Assembly: GCA_021776735.1 (NCBI GenBank)
Contig: JAJFFH010000023.1
Coordinates: 1 to 64,000 of the forward strand
Source of the DNA: Planctomycetota bacterium
Lineage (GTDB): Bacteria; Planctomycetota; PLA2
Reading direction: 5' to 3'
DNA: 64,000 bases
Shown: piece after piece, positions 17,488 to 26,546 of the stretch
Layout of the letters: the number at the start of each line of letters is the position of its first letter
Numbering within the stretch: the first letter of the stretch is position 1
Made by a program: the position numbers and the translations under genes
The notes under the pieces: model-generated
The model's input: only the letters and a program-made list of their open reading frames with translations
Database searches by the model: none
Told to the model about the DNA's origin: nothing

Positions 17488-18075
17488 ATGAAGGCCGAGC
17501 AGATCCGCCGTTTTCTGGCCGAGGCCGACCGCCTGAAGTCCGTGGATCGTCGCTCCCGGCTGATCGACGACTCGCGGCTGGAGAACTCGGCCGAGCACAC
17601 TTGGCACGCCATCCTCTTCGCCATCGTCTTGGCACCGGATCTCGAGGAGCCGGTCGAGCTGGCCCATGTCCTGAAGCTTCTCGCGGTCCACGATCTCGTC
17701 GAAATCGACGCCGGAGACACGTACGCCTATGACGACGCGGCGCACGAGGACAAGGAACACCGCGAGCGCCGCGCCGCCGATCGACTGTTCGGCCTGCTGC
17801 CGCCGACCCGGGCCGGCGAATTCCGGCGGCTTTGGGACGAATACGAGGCGCAGCAGACGCGCGAGGCTCGTTTCGCCCGGTCCTGCGACAAGCTTCAGCC
17901 GCTCAGTCTCAATGTCGCCTCGAACGGAGCGGGCTGGAAACGCGGCGGGATCAATCGCGAACGGCTCGAGCGCCATCACGGCGACACTCATGCGGTGGAT
18001 CCCGCGCAGCAGTCGTTTTTCGACTACCTCGTCTCCGTCGCCACCGTCGGCGAGATGTTCGGCGATGGCGCGTGA
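17488..18075 (+). CDS. HD-domain phosphohydrolase, YfbR-like
   Basis: 195 residues. The metal-binding HD signature is complete: His in ENSAEHTWH, the pair HDLVEID and a later Asp in SCDKLQPL. Size and motifs fit the HD_3/YfbR group, which includes 5'-deoxynucleotidases. Divergent from the UDP-sugar dehydrogenase. Its 3' end overlaps the convergent glycosyltransferase gene by 52 bp. A metabolic housekeeping role is likely; substrate not determinable. Confidence 0.82.
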   Translation: MKAEQIRRFLAEADRLKSVDRRSRLIDDSRLENSAEHTWHAILFAIVLAPDLEEPVELAHVLKLLAVHDLVEIDAGDTYAYDDAAHEDKEHRERRAADRLFGLLPPTRAGEFRRLWDEYEAQQTREARFARSCDKLQPLSLNVASNGAGWKRGGINRERLERHHGDTHAVDPAQQSFFDYLVSVATVGEMFGDGA

Positions 18076-19457
18076 CGGAGCCGCCGAGCGAGTCGGTAGC
18101 CGATCCATGCCCAGACCGGCAGGTGCTCGGCCCACAACACGGCCGTAGATCCGTTCGGACCCACCAGGAAGTGCAGGTAGTAAAGCGTCACGGTGTGGGC
18201 GGCGAGCAGCAACGGCGCGTTCGGGAACACGGCCAGCAGCGGCAGGAACCAGGTCGCGTACCACGGGTGCTGCACGGGCCCGAGCAGAAACAGCGCGCCG
18301 AGGACAAGCACGGCGCGGCGCGGACTGGGCCGCCGGCAGGACCACGCGACCACGCCCAGGAACACGATCGCCGCTCCCGCTTTCGCCCATCTTTCCGGAT
18401 GCGCCGTCGCACCCAGCAAGAACCGCAGCGCGGACTGGAAGCCCTCGTTGTAGTTCCACTCTCGCGCGAAAACAGGCAGCGAGCCCAGCACGTGCGGGCT
18501 CAAGAAGGGCAGGTAGCCGAGCAGCACCGTGCCCGCGCAAACAGCCACGACGGACGCGCGCCGAGTCGACCGCCAGAACACCGGGAGTAACACAATCGCG
18601 AACAATTTGGCGAGGATCGCGAAGCCGAGCGCTACGGCGGCCGCGTGCAGTCGCCGGGGCCGTTTTCCAAGCCAGAGCATGAAAAACAAGAGCAGCGGCA
18701 GGACGGCGATGACGTCGTGATGTACGGAATTGAGCAATTCTTTGGCCACAAGCGGGTGCCAGCCATACAGCGCGGCCCAGCCGAGGGGGCGTCCCGTTCG
18801 GCGCAGAAGCGCCACGAGGACCGCCAGCACGGCCATGTGAAGCGCAAACAAAATTGCGCGCAGTCCGGCGAGTTTCCAGGGTGCTGCCGCGGCGAATACG
18901 GCGAGCGAGAGCGGCGGGTAGATCGTGGGAAGATCCGGATGCGACACGCGCGCGAACACCTCGGGCACGGTCGCGCGCCGAGCCTCGAGTCGGTCCAGCG
19001 CGTTCAGTTCGGCGGCGGTGTACCTCTCGCGTCCTTGGCGGAGCGTTCCTGCTTCGAGAACCTCGAGCGGCGAGAACCGGTACGGATCGACGCCGGCGCG
19101 GACGGTTTCACCGTCCCAGAGATACCGGAAGTAATCGTCCTCGCGCACCGGCACCGCGGTGAGCCAGAGTATCGCCGTCGTGCAGCTTCCCGCCCAGAGT
19201 AGCCCCAGCACAACACGCCCATTGCCGGCGCGGGCCAGCGCCAGGGTGCCGAGCAGGGCGAGTGCCTGCGCGGCAAGTAGCCACATGACGAACGAGCCGA
19301 GTTCGATGCCTCCGGAGCCTGCGGCGAGGGCGGCAGTCGTCAAACTTCCCGCGAGCGCCAGCGTCGCCGCCGAAAGGTCACGCCCCGCCGCCGAAGGACT
19401 ACGCCTCGTCGGACTACGAGCCGTCCGTCGCTGCCGAGAGCTTCTTGAGCTGTTCAC
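18024..19457 (-). CDS. GT87-like polyprenol-dependent glycosyltransferase, polytopic membrane protein
   Basis: 477 residues with about ten hydrophobic helices. An acidic motif after the first helices (VREDDYFRYLWDG) is the catalytic Asp region of GT-C enzymes of the DUF2029/mannosyltransferase kind. PDLPTIYPPLS, WHPLVAKELLNSVHHD and HPWYATWFLPLL are further hallmarks. The enzyme probably uses a polyprenyl-phosphate sugar on the periplasmic side and may modify the EPS or glycolipids. The GTG start overlaps the upstream gene's end by 44 bp, unusually long, so a downstream start is possible; the first 25 residues are basic and poorly conserved in look. Confidence 0.75.
   Translation of the reverse strand: MNSSRSSRQRRTARSPTRRSPSAAGRDLSAATLALAGSLTTAALAAGSGGIELGSFVMWLLAAQALALLGTLALARAGNGRVVLGLLWAGSCTTAILWLTAVPVREDDYFRYLWDGETVRAGVDPYRFSPLEVLEAGTLRQGRERYTAAELNALDRLEARRATVPEVFARVSHPDLPTIYPPLSLAVFAAAAPWKLAGLRAILFALHMAVLAVLVALLRRTGRPLGWAALYGWHPLVAKELLNSVHHDVIAVLPLLLFFMLWLGKRPRRLHAAAVALGFAILAKLFAIVLLPVFWRSTRRASVVAVCAGTVLLGYLPFLSPHVLGSLPVFAREWNYNEGFQSALRFLLGATAHPERWAKAGAAIVFLGVVAWSCRRPSPRRAVLVLGALFLLGPVQHPWYATWFLPLLAVFPNAPLLLAAHTVTLYYLHFLVGPNGSTAVLWAEHLPVWAWIGYRLARRLRHAPSPNISPTVATETR
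18701..18711 (+). repeat. 13-mer repeat, degenerate
   Basis: GGACGGCGATG preceded by CA instead of AC (two mismatches), inside the glycosyltransferase gene. May be chance. Confidence 0.35.
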
Positions 19458-20088
19458 GCGCCTTTAGGGCCAACGGGTGGCCCTTGTACCCCGCGATCTT
19501 TTTGTAGGCACCGCGAGCGGCATCGGTCTTGCCCGCCTTGCGCAGGCGTTCGGCGGAGGCGTAGCCCTTCTCAATCCGGTCGATGAGCTTCTTCAGGGCC
19601 TTGTCGGCCTTGTTCGCGACCTTGAAGGCCGCCTTTGTCGTGCCGAGTTTCGCCGGGTTGAGCGGGAACAGGACGTTGCCGTAGGTGTCGGTGACCACGC
19701 CGCCCGGAATGGATCGGACGCCGTACTGGGCCGCCAATGCGCCGTTGCCTTCGCGCTTCTTCAGCTCCTTGCGGGTCAGGACGAGGCGGGCATAGCCGAA
19801 GTTCTTCAGAAGTGAGAGCTCTTTTTTCTGCGCATCCTTCGGCTTGACCTTCCACACGATCCGGCTTGTCATTTCCCGGTTACCGACGAAGAGAGTGATC
19901 ACGATGCCGGGGTCCGATCCGACGCCAGCGTTCGCGTCCGTGAGCGAGTCCGACCACGGCGGGATCATCGTGACGGCACGCGGGCGGTCTCTGCGACCTC
20001 CGCCGCCTCCTCCACCGGACTGGGCGTGGGAGACGGTTGTGAGAGCCAAAAGGAGGAGAAGCGAGAGGAGGGCCGGGGCCAGACGCAT
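19414..20088 (-). CDS. exported thioredoxin-fold-like protein without CxxC
   Basis: 224 residues from the ATG beginning MRLAPALLSLLLLLAL, a clear signal peptide ending SHA-QS; the frame is open 17 codons further up. A glycine run (SGGGGGGG) follows. Residues about 60-150 look like a thioredoxin-type fold (ITLFVGNREM, YGVRSIPGGVVTDTYGNVLF with the cis-Pro loop) but lack the redox cysteines. A Lys-rich helical hairpin of TPR type closes the protein. Function unknown. It overlaps the glycosyltransferase gene downstream. Confidence 0.7.
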   Translation of the reverse strand: MRLAPALLSLLLLLALTTVSHAQSGGGGGGGRRDRPRAVTMIPPWSDSLTDANAGVGSDPGIVITLFVGNREMTSRIVWKVKPKDAQKKELSLLKNFGYARLVLTRKELKKREGNGALAAQYGVRSIPGGVVTDTYGNVLFPLNPAKLGTTKAAFKVANKADKALKKLIDRIEKGYASAERLRKAGKTDAARGAYKKIAGYKGHPLALKAREQLKKLSAATDGS

Positions 20089-20335
20089 GCCGGTATTCCC
20101 GCAAGCCCCGGGCCGTCCGTCCTCAGGTCGCTCCGCCACGCAAGAACCCGCTTGGCGGGCGCGTTAGGAGAACGCAACGGGAGAGGACGACGGCCCCGAT
20201 TGGGTCAGCGAGCGCTTCAGGTGGGGCGGCCACCCGGCGGGCGGAGCCGTAACCGAAACATTACCCGCTGTTCATGACCCGGGGGCACCGACCGGATATA
20301 CAAGGACGCTGGACACAAAAAGGAAGGCTCGATCC

Positions 20336-22447
20336 ATGTCACGTATCCGTCCGTTCCTCCTTGTTGCGGCGCTGATTGCGCTTCCGCTGGCCGGCTGCAG
20401 TAGCAGCGGTGCCGCCCTTTTGCGGCAGATCGCCCAGGCGATCGCTTCGATTGCCGACCAGGCGGTGGTGAGCTTCGACGCGCGCCGCACCCAGGTCGCG
20501 CCCGGTCAGGAGCGCAACATCAACTGGGACGGCGCGGCCGTAACGGTCCTCACCAACGGCATGACCGCGGACTTTCCGCCGACGCTGTTTCGCGATGGCG
20601 CCGGAGATCGGCAGATCATCGTCGGCGGCGTGACGGGCGAGACCGTGGCCGTGTCGGAGGATTCGTTCGCGACGCTGCCGGGAGGCGGTGCGAACGCCAG
20701 TGCGGGCGGCGGATTCGCTCCGCTTACCGGTACCGCCAACTTCACCGTGTTCGGTTCGGACACGATCACCGTCAGCTTCACGACCGTCGATACCGCTGTC
20801 GCGGGCCTCGTTCACGGCTTCTCCGCCGTGTTCACCGACGTCGAGGTCGCCGGGCGTTCCGGCCTGCGCTTTTTCGATCGCGAGGGCAATCTGCTCCTCG
20901 ACGTGCGCGCGCTGGCGCTCGGCAGTGGCCAGCATCAACTCGTGGGGGCGGTGTTCGACACCGCCGTCGTCGCCACCGTCATCATCGACCTGGGCGACAA
21001 CCGCAACTTCGGCGCTGGCGCTGAAAATCCGGGTGCGGGCGGGGACGACTACGTCGTGCTCGACGACTTTCGCTTCTTCCTTTCGGCCTTGGCCGTCCCG
21101 GCCACCGACTTTGTCGCCACGGTGCTCGACATCGCGGATGCGCCGCTCGGCCGTTTCGATCGCCGGCGCCTGCCGCTGGCGCAGGGCCAAGAGCGCAACA
21201 TCAACTGGGACGGCGCGGCAGTCACGGTGCTGACGAACGGCCAGTCCGCGGCGTTTCCGCCGACGCTGTTCCGCGACGGCGCAGGCGACCGGCAGATCAT
21301 TGTCGGTGGCGTGACGGGCGAGAATCCCATCGTCAGCGAGGACGAATTCGCGACCGCGCTGGCCAGTGGGGCGGGTGCGGGCGGCCTCGTGCCGCTCACA
21401 GGCACGGTCAACTTCGCCGGGATCGGCGGTACCAACACCGTCACGGTATCGTTCACCACGCCCGACACCGCGGAGGCCGGGCTCGTCCACGGCTTCGGCG
21501 CGATCTTTACGGATGTCGAGGTCGCGGACCGCTCGGGCCTGCGCTTTTTCGACCGCGACGGCAACCTGATTCGCGACGTGCGCGCGCAGGCCCTGGGCAA
21601 CGGCGAGCATCAGTTCGTCGGTGCGATCTTCAACAGTGCGGTCGTCGCGTCCGTCGTGATCGACATGGGGGACAACGGCAACTTCGCGGCCGGCGTGGAG
21701 GATCCGATCGGCGGCGGCGACGATTTCATCGCCGTGGACGACTTCCGATTCTTCCAATCGCAGACCCCCGTACCTCCGACGACCTTCGTTGCTCCCGTCC
21801 TTACGCGCGAGGACGCGGTCTTCGCTCGCTTCGACATGCGCCGGCTTCCGCTCGCCTTGGGCCAGGAGCGCAACATTAACTGGGACGGAGCCGCCGTCAC
21901 GGTGCTGACGAACGGCGCGACCGCCGATTTCCCGCCCGACCTGTTCCTCGCGGGTGCGGGGCTGCGCCAGATCGTTATTGGCGATCCCGGACAATTGGTT
22001 GCGGTGAGTGAGAACGCGTTTTCGACTGCGCCCGTAGTGCAAGGCCCGGAGCCCAGCCCTTCGTTTCGCGCGTTCACAAGCCCGGTCAATTTCGCTGTGC
22101 TTCAGGACGGCGAACTCGCGCCCGCCCGCGCGACCGTGCGCTTCTTCCTTGCTGACCAGGTTACACCGGCGCTGGTCCATGGATTCGGCGCGGTGTTCAC
22201 GGATGTCGAGGTCGAGAACAAGTGCGGGCTCAGGTTCTTCGACGACCAGGGGAACCTGCTGTTGAATGTGCGAGCGGTTCGCGACCCGAATGGCGCGAAT
22301 GGCATTTCCCAGTTTGTGGGCGCGCTTTTTGCCAGCGCCCAGGTGGCACGCGTCGAAATGGATCTCGGCGACACCGATCCCCCGGCGGACCTGGCGGTGC
22401 TCGACGATATTCTCTTCTTCATGGGAACCGTACCCGCTGTGGATTAG
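20336..22447 (+). CDS. lipoprotein built of three 225-residue repeats
   Basis: 703 residues. The lipobox LPLAGC (Cys near 21) follows a signal peptide, and AAGGAAGG precedes the ATG. The mature part is three tandem beta-rich repeats of about 225 residues, each opening with the nearly invariant QERNINWDGAAVTVLTNG and later containing PLTGT..F, LVHGF.A.FTDVEV, GLRFFD..GNL, QFVGA.F..A.VA and a closing DDF.FF. The repeats remain similar in DNA, so the expansion is fairly recent or kept uniform. I do not recognise the domain; the VHGFGAVFTDVE and DLGD patterns resemble choice-of-anchor or PEP-CTERM-type exported domains. The lipid anchor places it at the envelope. Confidence 0.85.
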   Translation: MSRIRPFLLVAALIALPLAGCSSSGAALLRQIAQAIASIADQAVVSFDARRTQVAPGQERNINWDGAAVTVLTNGMTADFPPTLFRDGAGDRQIIVGGVTGETVAVSEDSFATLPGGGANASAGGGFAPLTGTANFTVFGSDTITVSFTTVDTAVAGLVHGFSAVFTDVEVAGRSGLRFFDREGNLLLDVRALALGSGQHQLVGAVFDTAVVATVIIDLGDNRNFGAGAENPGAGGDDYVVLDDFRFFLSALAVPATDFVATVLDIADAPLGRFDRRRLPLAQGQERNINWDGAAVTVLTNGQSAAFPPTLFRDGAGDRQIIVGGVTGENPIVSEDEFATALASGAGAGGLVPLTGTVNFAGIGGTNTVTVSFTTPDTAEAGLVHGFGAIFTDVEVADRSGLRFFDRDGNLIRDVRAQALGNGEHQFVGAIFNSAVVASVVIDMGDNGNFAAGVEDPIGGGDDFIAVDDFRFFQSQTPVPPTTFVAPVLTREDAVFARFDMRRLPLALGQERNINWDGAAVTVLTNGATADFPPDLFLAGAGLRQIVIGDPGQLVAVSENAFSTAPVVQGPEPSPSFRAFTSPVNFAVLQDGELAPARATVRFFLADQVTPALVHGFGAVFTDVEVENKCGLRFFDDQGNLLLNVRAVRDPNGANGISQFVGALFASAQVARVEMDLGDTDPPADLAVLDDILFFMGTVPAVD
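20462..22440 (+). repeat. three tandem ~675-bp coding repeats
   Basis: Units start near 20462, 21139 and 21814, a spacing of 675-677 bp. The segment around ATCAACTGGGACGG is nearly identical in all three. Confidence 0.85.
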
Positions 22448-22592
22448 CCCCCCGGAGGAGCCCGTGGAACGGCTTTGGTGGGAGGGGCGGTGACGCTTCT
22501 CCCACCCGCCATGATTGGCTCAAGGCGTTGCGTTCGCATACGGACTGCGATTCGCCTGGAAACCAATGCCTCGGATTTTCCTATACTGGGGC

Positions 22593-24230
22593 ATGGTCCC
22601 CATCCGTTGTCTGGTCAAGAGCATCGCCGTCCTAGGGCTGTTGGCTGCTTCGTCTCCCGCCGAACCCTATGAAACGGCCTTGGCCCGCTATCGCCGCTGG
22701 GTGAAGCGGCCCACGCTGCGCAAGCGCAACCACGCGCGCCAGCTCCTCGCCAACACCGAAGACGAGCGTGCACTGGCAGTGCTCATCAAGGACTATGCGC
22801 GGCCCGAGAAGCCGAAGGACCAGGTCCGCTACCTCATCGCGTTCATGCTGACGGATGCGTTCGCGGGGCCGCCCGCCGTCGCGAGTTTCGAGAGGTGGCG
22901 GGCGCAGCACAAGAAACCGATCGACGCGTGGATGTGGTATCGCACGTTCGTTGCGCATCACGAGGAGAAGGGGGCGGGCGACCTCATGGCGATCGCGCGC
23001 TCTCCGGGGCCGGTGTTTCAGCGCGCCGCCGCGATCGAGGGGTTGCGCGCGCGGTTCGATCCCAAACTGCTCGAACTGGTTCCGGAGGTCTTGAAGCGCC
23101 TGCCGTCGAAGCCCACCGAGCGCGCGGTGTTGCTGGAGAGTCTGGCCGCCGGAATCGCGGGGCTTAAGGACGAGCGCGCGAAGCCGGAGTTCAAGGCGCC
23201 CGCGATTGCGTTGTTCGAGCAGATGGATCGGCCGACCACGACGATGCGCACGAAGATCGTCATGGGGCGGTACTTCGCGAGACTGTTCGGCACGAGGTTC
23301 GTTTGGCGTACCGGAAGCCGGTGGAGGACGGAGCTCGAGTTCTTCCAGCGCGGCGGCAAGGCTGCTTCGCAGCGCGGGTACGCCAAGAAGAAGCCGAACT
23401 TCGCCGGCATCGAGGCCAACGGCGACCGCATCGCGTACGTCATCGACATGTCCGACTCGATGCTGACGCCTCTTTCGCCACGCGAACTCGAGAAGCTGCC
23501 GAATGGGCCCGTGACCGGTCGCCCGGGACCCAAGAAGAAGTCCAAGAACGACGCTTGGGAAAAGGCGTTCGAGAATGTCAACTGGAAGAACGTCAAGAAC
23601 CGCTTCGACGCCGCCCGTGAACTCTTGAAGACTTCGCTGCTCGGCCTCGACGACGACAAGCACTTCGCGGTCTTCTGGTTCGGCGACAAGGCGGGCCTGC
23701 TCAAGTCGACCGCCGGGATGACCAAGGTCAGCGCCGCGAGCGTGAAGCGCACGATGCAGGAACTCGACGCGATCCGGCCGGGCCCGAAAAAGGACAACCG
23801 TCCGCACGGCACGCTCCGGGGCACAACGAACATGCACGGCGCCCTGCACCGCGCGTTCAAACTGCGCGGCAAGGGAATGGTCGGCGCGGGCGAGTACGTC
23901 AACCTGAAGACGTGGAACGGCTGCGACGTCATCTTCGTCTTGTCCGACGGCGATCCGTCGTGGGACGACTGGGCGGGCCTGGACGCGCGCGACAAGCTGG
24001 ACCGCGTCGGCGACCCGGAGATGGGCGGCGGCGGCAACCAGGACGCGACGCAGTTGAACTTCCCCGGTCCGTACGCGCGCGGTTTCTACCTGTCGTCGGA
24101 CGTGCGCCGCCTGAACCTGTTCCGCAAGGTCGAGATCCACTGCGTCGGCATGGGCGAAGCGAACATGAGCCTGATGCAACGCCTCGCCGCGATCGGCCTG
24201 GGCAAGGCAATCAGTCTCCGGGGCAAATAG
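22593..24230 (+). CDS. exported VWA-domain protein
   Basis: 545 residues from the ATG giving MVPIRCLVKSIAVLGLLAASSPAEP, a good signal peptide; earlier in-frame starts would bury it. Residues 30-250 are helical (HEAT-like in look). The VWA domain follows from about 275, with a complete MIDAS: DMSDS (near 286), the Thr in RGTTNMHG and the Asp in VLSDGDPSWDD. A lysine/proline-rich insert interrupts the domain after the first motif. VWA domains bind ligands or partners through the metal site. Function unknown. A degenerate 13-mer repeat (22622) lies in the signal peptide. Confidence 0.8.
   Translation: MVPIRCLVKSIAVLGLLAASSPAEPYETALARYRRWVKRPTLRKRNHARQLLANTEDERALAVLIKDYARPEKPKDQVRYLIAFMLTDAFAGPPAVASFERWRAQHKKPIDAWMWYRTFVAHHEEKGAGDLMAIARSPGPVFQRAAAIEGLRARFDPKLLELVPEVLKRLPSKPTERAVLLESLAAGIAGLKDERAKPEFKAPAIALFEQMDRPTTTMRTKIVMGRYFARLFGTRFVWRTGSRWRTELEFFQRGGKAASQRGYAKKKPNFAGIEANGDRIAYVIDMSDSMLTPLSPRELEKLPNGPVTGRPGPKKKSKNDAWEKAFENVNWKNVKNRFDAARELLKTSLLGLDDDKHFAVFWFGDKAGLLKSTAGMTKVSAASVKRTMQELDAIRPGPKKDNRPHGTLRGTTNMHGALHRAFKLRGKGMVGAGEYVNLKTWNGCDVIFVLSDGDPSWDDWAGLDARDKLDRVGDPEMGGGGNQDATQLNFPGPYARGFYLSSDVRRLNLFRKVEIHCVGMGEANMSLMQRLAAIGLGKAISLRGK
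22622..22634 (-). repeat. 13-mer repeat, degenerate
   Basis: CATCGCCGTCCTA, two mismatches at one end, encoding IAVL in the VWA protein's signal peptide. Confidence 0.35.
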
Positions 24231-24241
24231 GGCAGTAGCGT

Positions 24242-24254
24242 ACGGACGGCGATG
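24242..24254 (+). repeat. 13-mer repeat, exact
   Basis: Intergenic, between the VWA gene stop and the terminator hairpin, preceded by GTAGCGT. Confidence 0.85.
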
Positions 24255-24259
24255 CCATG

Positions 24260-24284
24260 CGAAAATCGCCCGGGGCGATTTTCG
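24260..24284. terminator. bidirectional hairpin between convergent genes
   Basis: Perfect 12-bp palindromic stem CGAAAATCGCCC / GGGCGATTTTCG with a single-base centre, 30 nt after the VWA gene stop. Confidence 0.6.
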
Positions 24285-24290
24285 TTAGAC

Positions 24291-24319
24291 CGCGGCAGGC
24301 GCCTTCGGCGCCTGCCGCG
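24291..24319. terminator. second hairpin between convergent genes
   Basis: Perfect 13-bp stem CGCGGCAGGCGCC / GGCGCCTGCCGCG with loop TTC, 25 nt beyond the stop of the minus-strand lipoprotein gene. Confidence 0.6.
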
Positions 24320-24343
24320 CCGTCATGAGTCCATGAGCATGAG

Positions 24344-25237
24344 CTAGCGCCACACGCGGATGTTCTTGGGTAGGCTCGCGAGGAATTCTTTCAGGGGCGC
24401 TTGGCCCTTGTACACGCTCGGGAAGGCACCGGTTGATTCCGCTCGAAAAGGGCCGTCCGGGAGTGTCAGGATCCACCGCAGGCCGCTCCCCGTGGTGGCG
24501 ACCAGGTGGCCGGATTCGAATGTGAGGTCCGTGATGCCGAAAGGCTTTCCCTGTGCCGTAGGGGGCAGCCGGAAGTACCTCAGGAAACCGCGGCCTCCGT
24601 CGGGGGCGGGGGACTGCCCGGTCGTCGTTCCGGATTCGATATCCGACCAGGCGAAGATGGCGATTGTGGCGGCGGGCGGCTCCAAGGCGTTGTTGCCGCC
24701 CGCGACCACCAGGTACGTTCCGTTCATCGCGATGCGGTGAAAGTGACCCGAGTTCCAAAACACCAGGCGTTCCTCGAGTTCCCGCGGCGTGGTCGCTTCG
24801 AGGACTGCGAGTCGTGTGGCCGCGAAGTCGTTGATCGTTCCGACGACCAGGAAACGTCCGGACGGACGCGCGACGGCCGCGACCAGCGGCGCGTACGGAG
24901 TCAGGAACTCGTGGCGCTGCTGCCAGGGCGAGACGCTGGGCGGGCGGTGGGTCAGGAACCGCTCGCCACCCTCGCTGAACACGATGACGCTGCACTGGTC
25001 GCCACCGCCGACCCGGCTGGTCAGAAGCAGGCGCTGGTCTCCGGGACCGGTGAAGGAACCGACGCGCTCTTCGTCGATCCCGCCGTCGATCCGCGCAACC
25101 GCGAGGACATGGCCGTCTCCGGCGACAATTCGGAGGAAGCGCTCCGTGGGCGGGACCGGAGCATCACCGGGTGTGCCGCATGCCGCAAGCGCGGCCAGCA
25201 TCGGAGCGAGTACCGGGCTAACGATTCCACGCATCAT
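24344..25237 (-). CDS. lipoprotein, beta-propeller-like, coupled to the sigma/sensor pair
   Basis: About 297 residues from MMRGIVSPVLAPMLAALAACG; the lipobox Cys is near residue 20. The mature part is beta-rich with blade-like repeats (RFLVVGTIND, TYLVVAGGNN, GHLVATTGSGLRW) but no family I can name. The start overlaps the end of the upstream membrane-sensor gene by about 20 bp, so sigma factor, sensor and lipoprotein look like one three-gene unit. A periplasmic partner of the sensor is a plausible inference. Confidence 0.7.
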   Translation of the reverse strand: MMRGIVSPVLAPMLAALAACGTPGDAPVPPTERFLRIVAGDGHVLAVARIDGGIDEERVGSFTGPGDQRLLLTSRVGGGDQCSVIVFSEGGERFLTHRPPSVSPWQQRHEFLTPYAPLVAAVARPSGRFLVVGTINDFAATRLAVLEATTPRELEERLVFWNSGHFHRIAMNGTYLVVAGGNNALEPPAATIAIFAWSDIESGTTTGQSPAPDGGRGFLRYFRLPPTAQGKPFGITDLTFESGHLVATTGSGLRWILTLPDGPFRAESTGAFPSVYKGQAPLKEFLASLPKNIRVWR

Positions 25238-26546
25238 GAATCCAGCCTTGGTCCGCGGGCCGCACGGACGCCGCAAGATGGTCGCGAAGCTTCTTGACGC
25301 TGCCGTACCGCGCCACGAGCGCGTCCCAGCTTCCCGGCGGGTTGCGCGTCTCGAATTTGCGACGCATGTCGTCGCCGAACGCCAGCCGCATGTTGCGCAG
25401 GCTCAGCGACCGGTTTTCGATCCGGGTCTCAAAGAACATGAACTCCGCGTGAGAGCGCAGCATTACGTGTGCCGGTTCGACGCCCCAGTCCACACGCACG
25501 GCGTCTACACCGGTCTCTTCGGCGCCGCGCACGCCAAGGAGGGGCAACTGCAGCGCCTGGAGCAGACGGCCACGGTCGTCGAGCAGGAACACGGCGGCGC
25601 GCGCTTTTTCATCGATGCCGAGGCTGCCGCCGACAAGAATGCCGCGAGTGCCATCGCCGAGTGGGACCACTTCAGGGAAGTGGGGCGGGCGGCGGGTGGG
25701 AACCCGGCCGTCGATCACGCGGTGGGTGAGAACCCGGCCCGTGATCACGGTCGATCCGTCGATCACATGGCGGGCAGGGTCGATCAGGGCCATCGCCTGC
25801 TGGCTGTCGCGAACCAACAGCACGAATATCTTTTCCTTGCCGTCGTCGTCGACGACCACGCCCGACAGCGTCGTGATCCGCACCCGCGGATCGACGAGTT
25901 CGGCCCACCCCTTGAGATCACGCGCCGCGGTCCAAAGCGGTGCACCGGTGTTGTCGAATGCAGCGAGGTTCGGCGCCGCGCCGGGTGTGTGCACGCTGTA
26001 CAGAGAGCAGAGTGTGCGGCCGTCGAGAAAGAAACTGGGTTCACTCAGGCTCGCGGCTCCCGGGATGCCGGCGGCGTCGAGATCGGGCGGCTGCATCTCG
26101 GCCCGCAACGCAGCCGATCGGGGGCGCAAAAAACCCAACCGACCGCCGGTGTAGTAGTAGGCCGCCGCGACCGTGGCTAGCAAGAGCACGGCTGCCGCGA
26201 TCCACCGGCGTCGATGCCGAGGTCGACCGCGCACATCGCCGTCCGTTTGCTTACTTCCGGGAGTTTCGGTGGGTTGGGTTGCGTGCGCCCGATGCAGGGG
26301 GGGGCGGGGGCCGGACGGCGGATCGCGCAGTTGCGCGGGCAGAGGCGCGTTGTCGCCCCATCCCGCCTCTTGCATGACCTCGCGGATCCTGTCCTCGGGC
26401 GTGCGAGCGCGCGGCGTTCCCGTGGTCCAGTCGAACGTCTCGGCCGGGTCTTGCAGTTCCGGCGGCAATCCGCCCGGTGACAGCGCCTCGGCGATGTCTT
26501 GCAGCGTGTCGCGGGCGCGATCGACGTTTCGTTGCTCGGCGCTCAT
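25218..26546 (-). CDS. single-pass membrane protein paired with the ECF sigma factor (putative anti-sigma/sensor)
   Basis: 442 residues. A cytoplasmic part (1-120) with an opening helical segment (SAEQRNVDRARDTLQDIAEAL) and Pro-rich linker leads to one transmembrane helix (WIAAAVLLLATVAAAYYY). A long periplasmic beta-rich domain follows (LAAFDNTGAPLWTA, GVVVDDDGKEKIFVLLV), resembling PQQ/WD-type propeller sequence. Its ATG overlaps the sigma gene's TGA (ATGA). Gene order and topology fit an anti-sigma factor, although no known zinc-binding anti-sigma motif is visible. An exact 13-mer repeat encodes KQTDGDVRG in the linker just before the helix. Confidence 0.72.
   Translation of the reverse strand: MSAEQRNVDRARDTLQDIAEALSPGGLPPELQDPAETFDWTTGTPRARTPEDRIREVMQEAGWGDNAPLPAQLRDPPSGPRPPLHRAHATQPTETPGSKQTDGDVRGRPRHRRRWIAAAVLLLATVAAAYYYTGGRLGFLRPRSAALRAEMQPPDLDAAGIPGAASLSEPSFFLDGRTLCSLYSVHTPGAAPNLAAFDNTGAPLWTAARDLKGWAELVDPRVRITTLSGVVVDDDGKEKIFVLLVRDSQQAMALIDPARHVIDGSTVITGRVLTHRVIDGRVPTRRPPHFPEVVPLGDGTRGILVGGSLGIDEKARAAVFLLDDRGRLLQALQLPLLGVRGAEETGVDAVRVDWGVEPAHVMLRSHAEFMFFETRIENRSLSLRNMRLAFGDDMRRKFETRNPPGSWDALVARYGSVKKLRDHLAASVRPADQGWIHDAWNR
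26234..26246 (-). repeat. 13-mer repeat, exact
   Basis: Inside the sensor gene, in the context GTAAGCAAACGGACGGCGATG; encodes TDGD immediately before the membrane helix. Confidence 0.85.

Noticed and set aside
19414..19457. 44-bp overlap of the glycosyltransferase and thioredoxin-like genes as an overlapping-gene curiosity
   Set aside because: The glycosyltransferase N-terminus is uncertain, so the overlap is probably a start-site artefact.
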